From the NCBI GenBank assembly GCA_947652115.1, contig OX393572.1:2506484-2570483 (forward strand): DNA of 64,000 bases. The letters run 5' to 3'. This document shows positions 57,067 to 64,000 of this stretch, one piece after another. Position numbers and translations under genes: made by a program. The notes under the pieces were generated by a model that saw nothing but the letters and a program-made list of their open reading frames with translations, was not told where the DNA came from and searched no databases. The stretch's first letter is position 1; each line of letters opens with the position of its first letter. Origin of the DNA: Blastomussa wellsi (lineage: Eukaryota > Cnidaria > Anthozoa > Scleractinia > Plerogyridae).

Positions 57067-60000
57067 TATAATAATAGCAATAGCAATAATATTTATTGAG
57101 CTCATATAGAAGTATACATCGATTTTAACACTCTTTGGGGGCGTACGGGGTCAGAATTTGTAGCTATTGGTGGCAAGTACCCAACGAAAACCTCCCCCCC
57201 TCCCCCGAGATACGCGATTGGCTTGGTCCACGTTAACCCCCCCCCCCCACCCCACGTCTTATAATGTTCCTCCGCCTCTGTCATTCAAAAGTCATAATTA
57301 AATTCAATCTCGTATTTTTATTCCAAAGTGCTAATTCGAGTGCTATTTAGGTTAATTTAGTTTTCACTGCATCAACTGAATGCTGGTACAATATGTAATC
57401 AAGTACCTCACCATATTGTCTCACTGCACGAACTGAATTCTGAATATTTACTCCCAAATTCACTAACTTACATCTCTCCTTTCGCCTTCAATCTTTCAGT
57501 ATTTGTCGTGTTGTGTTACGGTGGAGATATGCGCGCGTTGATGTTGTACGCCCTCGATCTGGGTATGTTGAATGGTGACTTCGCTTTTCTGACGGTGAAC
57601 CTCTTGCCGTCTGCTGCCGTCGGAAATAACACGTTTATGGGGAACGACGGACGCGATGTCGAGGCCGCCTTGGCGTTTCGTGGAATTCTGAGCATCCACG
57701 TGCGAGAGCCGACCACGCTCCTGTGGCAATCGTTTAAACAGACTGTACGGGAGAAAATGAACGCGCCGCCTTTCTATATACAGCTGGATGATAGTGAGGA
57801 GGTTTGTACCCCAGGTCTGGGAGAACAAAAAATTTAAAAGATTGTCGCTTTTAATTTTCCGCGCACATGGTTGCCACCATTAGGACGCAGAGGATCTTTT
57901 GTGTGAAACAACATAACTAAGCCAATTTTAATACATTAAAATACTAACTTTGCTGGGAGGCTTGAGGGATATGCCTTCAGGTGATGAATGAAATGATCGT
58001 TAATTATATACTTCATATCATTTGCGGATTGGAATAAGAGCGGTACACTACCATCCCTTCCCATAGCACAACACAACACTCACCTTTCCCTCCCTCTCCT
58101 GCTTGACTACCTTCCCCTTGAATGGGTTAGGCAGCTGAACAGGAAGGACTGTCGACTCACAAGGCCCGAAAAACAATATTCTAGGTCCGAATAGCATACA
58201 GAGACCTATAGAAGTCTCGTTTTTTTCTACTTACAGGTTGAAGTTTACGCTGGTGCTATTTATGATGCTATATATCTTTATGCCATTGCTCTCAATGAAA
58301 CCCTTGCTGCTGGTGGTGGTAAACGAGACGGCCGTGCGATTGTTAAGAGGATGTTGAATAGAGAGTTTGCAGGTAAAGTAGAATCCACGGCACGGCGAGG
58401 TCAAACAAAATTTATTGATCTGTTTTCAGTAACCGTTGTCAGCAGTGAATTTCTTTTGTGTAAAACTTTAAGATTCTAAGTGCCGAACCTCTTCCTCATC
58501 TTTTTTTAGACAGGGAAAACTTTCCTTTACTTTTCCCCCTTAGGGTGTGGCTTATGTGGGGTATTTGATAAAAAAAAGCCCAAAACACGGAACACCGGAA
58601 CACCAGAATTTTATTTTTTTTAAATATATATATATATATATATAATTCTTTTTTAAAAAAATATTGGCATTTTATAGTATTTCTGGTGTTCCGGGTTGTT
58701 CCGGTGTTCCGTGTTTTGGGGTGTTCCGGGTTGTTCCGGGGTGTTCCGGGGTGTTCCGGTGTTCTTGATTTTAGTACATGCCGGTGTGATGCATGGTTCG
58801 GGAATGGGGGTGGGGGATGACAGGTTAATCGAACTGTAGATTTGAATATAAGTGAACCGTACTGTTATAAGTCTGTCTTCTTGCCAGGGGCGTCGGGTAA
58901 GGTACGAATAGACAGTTCTGGTGACAGAGAGCCGGATTACTCACTCAAGTATTACTTGAATGGCAGCTTTCAAAACATCGCTGATTACAGCCATTCAACC
59001 GGAGGCTTCAATCTCAGAGGTTCGTTGGTCAAAACGATTTTCATAACGTAATAGGATCCCTCATTTTTGTTATAACTTGCACAATGCATGAAATGAAATT
59101 AAGAATGAATTCTAACAATTTCAACCATAAAATCCTGTTTCATTCCAATTCCTCTGCAGATGTGAGCGTGATCTGGGCCGGGGGTCGCACCAGTCCTCCC
59201 TCGGACAAACCCAGATGTGGTTGGGATAAAGAACTTTGCTTGGAGGAGGAAAAGGAAGGTGAGATCGAGGCAGGATTAACCTCACCGGGATAACTACCTG
59301 CCTGTTAGACCACAAGGCTCGGCTGAACACATTCTTTGAAATCCTATAATATAGATTTCACTCAAAAAGCGGAGCTCCAAATTTGAAGTTACTGAATACA
59401 CCTGACCTACGCAACTACTCAAGAAAGATTCCTTAGCCGGAATAAATCTCCAACTCCAATCGCAGATGTTCCGATGAGGATGAGCATGAAAGATTAAAAA
59501 ATCCTTTCATAACCCTAAACAAAAAAGTTAGAACTACAAGCTGTTGACTAAATATGGCGTGGTGTACGCGCTAAAATTGCCTGGACAAGGCCACACGTGA
59601 AAAACATAGCACGCACCCTGACTCGTCCTCAATCGTTGCTTTGAGAAAAAAAATCATGCGCGAGGAATGATTTTGAAAACACGAATGAAACGTTTCTCAT
59701 AGGAGACGACTGGGAACGAGTCAGGCACGCGCCCTAATACCGTGATGCAGACATCTAGAATTATGTACTCCTGACATCATTCATCACCGTTATATTACTA
59801 GACCAGCTGTGATCAAATATCAAATACGAGGAGTTTTAAAATTTCTTATGATCATGTGTTCTGATCAGTTGTTCTTTTGCGTTCCAGCCGCACGGTACGT
59901 GAACGTAGTTATAGGGGCCTCCATCTCTGGCGTTCTTGTGCTAGCTTTCCTGTTCTTCGTTATTATCAGGTAAATTGTTAAAAATGAAAACTCACACTAA

Positions 60001-62440
60001 AGCTTGACCAAAGGGACGTTTCTCTTCGCGCGCTTAATTCGTCTCTACTAAAATAGACGCCTCAAATTTTACCAGAAAAATTCTTGTCACAAGCGACGAA
60101 GCCGGCGTCGGAGTTGTAAGAGGCGGGCGAAGTTCTAAGGTCGACGGAATTGGAGTCGCAAGAATCAGAACGATTCCATTTTCTTCTTACTCCGCGTACG
60201 ATTTTGTCGCTTATGATCCAGTGAAAAGTGAGTGAAAACTAGATTGTCGAAGTCACAGGTAGAAGCGGACGAACAAACCAATCACAATGCTAGTTTCAAT
60301 CCCTCTGAGTTGAGTCCCTTTTGTTGAGACTCCGACAACCAAGTTTTCACGGTATTGTAAGTGACGGAGTCACAAGAGGAATCGGAACTCTGCTTACGCT
60401 TACGATTTCCTGGTATGGGTATTATTCTTACAAGCAGAAATCTCATAAAATAAATTAGAAACCCGCGCGAGGCATTTTGATAACGAGTGTTTCATCTCTG
60501 TACTTCTTGACAATATAAATTTGTTTCATAACTGGTTATTTTACGATTGCTCGTTGCAGAAAGCTCCGTTATGAGACCGACCTTGCTGAAAACATGACAT
60601 GGAAGGTCCGTTTCGAAGACATAAAAATGAAAGGTCTGAAAGAGCAAGGCAGACAAGAGCAAGATAAGCCTCAGCAGCAGGGCTTGCTTTCTTTCAAGTT
60701 TAATAGTCTGATCGCCGATTACCTGGTAACTAACTCGAACTAACTTTTTAAAGTGCCACTTGTCCGCAGCCAGTTCTGTTTGACTGTTATATTTTCCCGC
60801 GTCCAGCACCAGTATCGTGTTTCCCACACTTGTCACAAGAAGTTAGTTTTCCCGCGCATATGGACGTTGAACGATTTCCCGCGCTTAGTACAGGTTGATT
60901 TTCCCGCGCTTGGTACAGGTTGGAAGTTTTCCCACGCTTGGTGCAGATTGTAAGTTTTCCCGCGCTTGGTACAGGTTGGAAGTTTTCCCGCGCTTGGTAC
61001 AGGTTGGAAGTTTTCCCGCGCTTGGTACAGGTTGGAAGTTTTCCCGCGCTTGGTACAGGTTGAAAGTTTTCCCGCGCTTGGTACAGGTTGGAAGTTTTCC
61101 CGCGCTTGGTACAGGTTGGAAGTTTTCCCGCGCTTGGTGCAGGTTGGAAGTTTTCCCACGCTTGGTACAGGTTGGAAGTTTTCCCACGCTTGGTACAGGT
61201 TGGAAGTTTTCCCGCGCTTGGTATACAGGTTGGAAGTTTTCCCGCGCTTGGTACAGGTTGGAAGTTTTCCCGCGCTTGGTACAGGTTGGAAGTTTTCCCG
61301 CGCTTGGTACAGGTTGGAAGTTTTCCCGCGCTTGGTACAGGTTGGAAGTTTTCCCGCGCTTGGTGCAGGTTGGAAGTTTTCCCACGCTTGGTACAGGTTG
61401 GAAGTTTTCCCACGCTTGGTACAGGTTGGAAGTTTTCCCGCGCTTGGTACAGGTTGGAAGTTTTCCCGCGCTTGGTACAGGTTGGAAGTTTTCCCGCGCT
61501 TGGTACAGGTTGGAAGTTTTCCCGCGCTTGGTACAGGTTGGAAGTTTTCCCGCGCTTGGTGCAGGTTGGAAGTTTTCCCACGCTTGGTACAGGTTGGAAG
61601 TTTTCCCGCGCTTGGTACAGGTTGGAAGTTTTCCCGCGCTTGGTACAGGTTGGAAGTTTTCCTGCGCTTGATGCAGGTTGGAAGTTTTCCCGCGCTTGGT
61701 ACAGGTTGGAAGTTTTCCCGCGCTTGGTATGCAGGTTGGAAGTTTTCCCGCGCTTGGTACAGGTTGGAAGTTTTCCCGCGCTTGGTACAGGTTGGAAGTT
61801 TTCCCACGCTTGGTACAGGTTGGAAGTTTTCCCGCGCTTGGTACAGGTTGGAAGTTTTCCCGCGCTTGGTACAGGTTGGAAGTTTTCCCGCGCTTGGTAC
61901 AGGTTGGAAGTTTTCCCGCGCTTGGTACAGGTTGGAAGTTTTCCCGCGCTTGGTGCAGGTTGGAAGTTTTCCCGCGCTTGGTACAGGTTGGAAGTTTTCC
62001 CGCGCTTGGTACAGGTTGGAAGTTTTCCCGCGCTTGGTACAGGTTGGAAGTTTTCCCGCGCTTGGTACAGGTTGGAAGTTTTCCCGCGCTTGGTGTAGGT
62101 TGGAAGTTTTCCCGCGCTTGGTACAGGTTGGAAGTTTTCCCACGCTTGGTGCAGGTTGGAAGTTTTCCCGCGCTTAGTGTAGGTTGGAAGTTTTCCCGCG
62201 CTTGGTACAGGTTGGAAGTTTTCCCGCGCTTGGTACAGGTTGGAAGTTTTCCCGCGCTTGGTATACAGGTTAAAAGTTTTCTCCACATACCTTGATTGCT
62301 CCTCGTTTCTTTCCCAGACTGCCGGGCCATCAAATGCTCTTTCCACGCAGGTGCGCCAAAGTGGCGATGGAATTTCTTCAACAGCATCAGACCCTGAACA
62401 CAACACTGAGCACGTGCCCACGAACATCGGCGAGTACCAT
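55260..62440 (+). CDS. Receptor guanylate cyclase (natriuretic-peptide-receptor type), 3' part missing
   Basis: A single-pass receptor making cGMP on ligand binding. Exons: 55260-55977, 57500-57801, 58237-58372, 58888-59019, 59160-59258, 59888-59969, 60560-60725, 62318-62440. All phases join to 586 residues. Residues 1-30 form a signal peptide. Residues 40-420 are an ANF-receptor ligand-binding fold (KIGVLLPMTGYWPIGKTSA, GDGCDIICEPAAILAASW, FSKMGDLFMSVFRYFKW). A Cys-bearing membrane-proximal part (RCGWDKELC) follows, then a membrane segment at 467-489 (VVIGASISGVLVLAFLFFVI). The juxtamembrane RKLRYETDLAENMTWKVRFE parallels the 'W.(I/V)R.(E/D)(E/D)' block before the kinase-homology domain of NPR1/2. 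Kinase-homology and cyclase domains lie beyond 64000. Exon 8 is the least certain. Confidence 0.85.
56860..56883. repeat. Poly-C/poly-A junction
   Basis: C-run followed by A-run in intron 1 of the receptor cyclase. A second C-run is at 57238-57248. Confidence 0.8.
56983..57075. repeat. (AAT)n microsatellite
   Basis: Almost pure aat units in intron 1 of the receptor cyclase gene. Confidence 0.95.
58560..58785. repeat. GGAACACC foldback element, copy 2
   Basis: acacggaacaccggaacacc, then an AT-rich loop with (TA)n, then tctggtgttccgggttgttc units and gattttagtacatgcc at the right end, as in the copy at 25918. It lies in intron 3 of the receptor cyclase. Confidence 0.85.
60030..60410. repeat. 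Diverged 'gacggaattggagtcg' repeat
   Basis: Related words (cggcgtcggagttgtaag, cggaattggagtcgcaag, ggagtcacaagaggaatcgg) recur, some inverted (actccgcgtacgattttgtcg). It lies in intron 6 of the receptor cyclase. Confidence 0.5.
60890..62275. repeat. 28-bp minisatellite, about 49 copies
   Basis: The unit is ttggaagttttcccgcgc followed by ttggtacagg. Variants: tgcagg for tacagg, ccacgc for ccgcgc, and a few +2 units (tatacagg, tatgcagg). Since 28 is not a multiple of three and the unit has no stop codon in most frames, three units give a 28-residue periodic frame on both strands. The array lies in intron 7 of the receptor cyclase and ends about 40 bp before exon 8. Confidence 0.97.
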
Positions 62441-62844
62441 GTTAGTACTAGTTATATAATAAGCATTTTGATTGGTTCCTATCTATGATCTATTTAAGGA
62501 CACAGGCACGCATATTGACCCTGAACGCAGTGACGTCTGCGCTCAGACAGAGGTCAACAATCTCCCATACAGACCGACTTGGCTCGGTTAATATGATGTT
62601 TATTTCATATGTAACCGCGTACTCGGTGACATTTTGCTTGTAAACGGCCATGGGCTTAACTTAAATTTTCCAACGTTTGCTCATTCCTCTTACTCTTTGT
62701 TTGTTCGTAACTTTCTCAACGAAAAATGCAACAAGTCTACATGCCGTTCTAAATGGGAAAATCTAAACCGCCTTTAATATATCGATTTTAGCCAATCACA
62801 TCCGTGAAATCGGGAGTTCCCAGTCCTTGTGAGAGATGGAAATA

Positions 62845-63131
62845 CATTCTCGTCCCCAGAGCCGCCTGTCCCTCTTAGCCGGCTGGGCCTGTGCACGAGG
62901 AACAAGTGGCTCTGGGGACACATGATTTGATTCGCTGAAATCAAGCAAAAGGAGTCCAATCACATAAGCCGTTTTAAAGTCCCTTTGCGTTAACACGTTT
63001 AAAACGGCCGATGTGATTGGACTCCCTTTGTTTGATTTCAGCGAATCAAATCATGTGTCCCCAGAGCCACTTGTTCCTCGTTCACAGGCCCAGCCGGCTA
63101 AGAGGGACAAGTGGCTCTGGGGACGAGAATG
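62845..63131. mobile_element. Long palindromic foldback element, 287 bp
   Basis: Arms of 134 bp (62845-62978 and 62998-63131) are almost perfect inverted copies around a 19-bp loop. Ends are cattctcgtccccagagcc and ggctctggggacgagaatg. Each arm contains the end word again in inverted form (ggctctggggac near 62911), so each arm can fold by itself. A diverged single arm is near 30195-30280. Confidence 0.9.
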
Positions 63132-63605
63132 GGGAATATAATAATATTCGATATAACCAGGCAGCACTCTGTTGTAGGGTCAGGAAGTGGTCATACGACG
63201 CCTCAGAAAACGAAGTGTTCAGCTAACAAGAGAAGTTCTCATAGAGCTCAAACAGGTATTACTGTTAGAAAGGCGGAGTGGATAGGGGAGGGGCAAGGTT
63301 GATCGGTCCTTAGTGTATGACTCCCTTTCAAAAAGAAAAGAGGGAATTAAAACTCGTCCGCGACGTCTTCCAACGCGACGAATTTTGGAAGGCAGAGAAG
63401 CTCCTCGGGACCGCACAGGCGTGCAAATACCAGTCGAACAATAACATCGGAAAATGGCCGACCAAAATTTGCTACTGTCCGATTAAATCCCTACTGTAGT
63501 AGGACGGAAAGACCGGAAAATATTTTTTAATCCCTTCCAGTGCAGAAATAGACACCAAATCGCGAGTTTGTTTAATCGGGAAGGGTTCGTGCAAACGTCA
63601 TTACA

Positions 63606-63795
63606 TGGGAGGCACGGTGGTCTAATGGTTTATACTGCGCTGGACTTTGGATCGAACAGTCCGAGTTCGAGCCTTGGCCAGGACACAGAGGTATGTTCTT
63701 GGGCAATAAATCTCAAAAGAACCTATCTTCACCCAGGTGAATAAATAGGTACCGGGAATAACCCTGCGGTTGGATAGCAGGGATCTTCAGATCGG
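63606..63795 (+). mobile_element. SINE family A, 3'-truncated
   Basis: gggaggcacggtggtctaat, gcgctggactttggatcg, box B-like gagttcgagccttgg, then ttcttgggcaataaa, cttcacccaggtgaataaat and ataaccctgcggttgg. Confidence 0.75.
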
Positions 63796-64000
63796 AGTTT
63801 TCAACTGGTTAGCAACTGGAAAGAGTAAGGATTCTCAGACCGTAACTGGATTGAAATTCGAAAGTCGAACTTGTACTCGATCTCGTGCTCGTACTCCGAT
63901 CTGAAATTCACTAGCATCACATTCAGGCCGGGGAGGGGAAGCAAAGACAAAGGCAAATATTTTACTTCGAAGAGCGGGGAGTGGTTGCCCAATTCCCCCG

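Larger units (their letters stand above)
62441..64000. other. Intron or downstream region of the receptor cyclase at the window edge
   Basis: No kinase-homology exon is recognisable. It holds the 287-bp foldback and one SINE. 63132-63600 and 63796-64000 show nothing I can name. Confidence 0.55.

Noticed and set aside
59600..59745. Possible foldback (cctgactcgt / acgagtcagg)
   Set aside because: Only about 15 bp pair convincingly; too weak to list.
60890..62275. CRISPR-like array
   Set aside because: The 28-bp units are directly adjacent with no unique spacers, and the genome is eukaryotic.
60787..62427. Long frames of 400-546 codons on both strands
   Set aside because: They are translations of the 28-bp minisatellite, periodic every 28 residues, overlap in several frames and lie in an intron.

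Overview
The window is eukaryotic nuclear DNA, AT-rich and full of introns, with small exons bounded by GT-AG (rarely GC-AG) sites. Several families of short retroposons, foldback elements and minisatellites fill the introns and intergenic spaces. The protein set is animal. The SINE families (tRNA-like heads, then a body with 'ttgggcaagacactt') and a cnidarian-looking receptor guanylate cyclase suggest an anthozoan, most likely a stony coral. That placement is an inference, not a proof. All exon models were built by hand: splice sites were chosen so that the reading phase carries through and the protein matches the recognised family.

Layout. 215-4604 (-): CWC25 splicing factor, cut by the left edge. 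5021-19623 (+): inversin (INVS/NPHP2), 18 coding exons, head-to-head with CWC25 across 416 bp. A 5'-truncated LINE sits in intron 16. 23650-24945 (-) and 27603-28565 (-): two intronless paralogues with ankyrin repeats, a PP1-docking RVxF-type motif and a C-terminal PDZ ligand. 30382-32866 (+): CCDC103, a dynein-arm factor, two exons. 35283-38632 (-): a secreted/transmembrane MANSC-domain protein, head-to-head (289 bp) with the M20 peptidase PM20D2 (38922-41645, +). 42473-53166 (-): kynurenine 3-monooxygenase (KMO), 18 exons, convergent with PM20D2. 55260-62440 (+): the extracellular, membrane and juxtamembrane part of a natriuretic-peptide-type receptor guanylate cyclase; its kinase-like and cyclase domains lie beyond the right edge.

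The remainder is repeats: two tRNA-like SINE families plus a third tRNA-headed element, a 106-bp satellite shared by two INVS introns, a 28-bp minisatellite of about 49 copies that is open in many frames on both strands, a 120-bp minisatellite, LINE 3' ends, and more than ten inverted-repeat elements, some nested in others.

How the genes relate: INVS and CCDC103 are both cilium genes and bracket the two PP1/PDZ-type ankyrin genes. The other genes are unrelated neighbours (splicing, dipeptide hydrolysis, tryptophan catabolism, cGMP signalling). The most interesting candidate for an undescribed system is the pair of intronless ankyrin/RVxF/PDZ-ligand proteins. The best-resolved genome event is a LINE insertion with an 11-bp target-site duplication inside a satellite.
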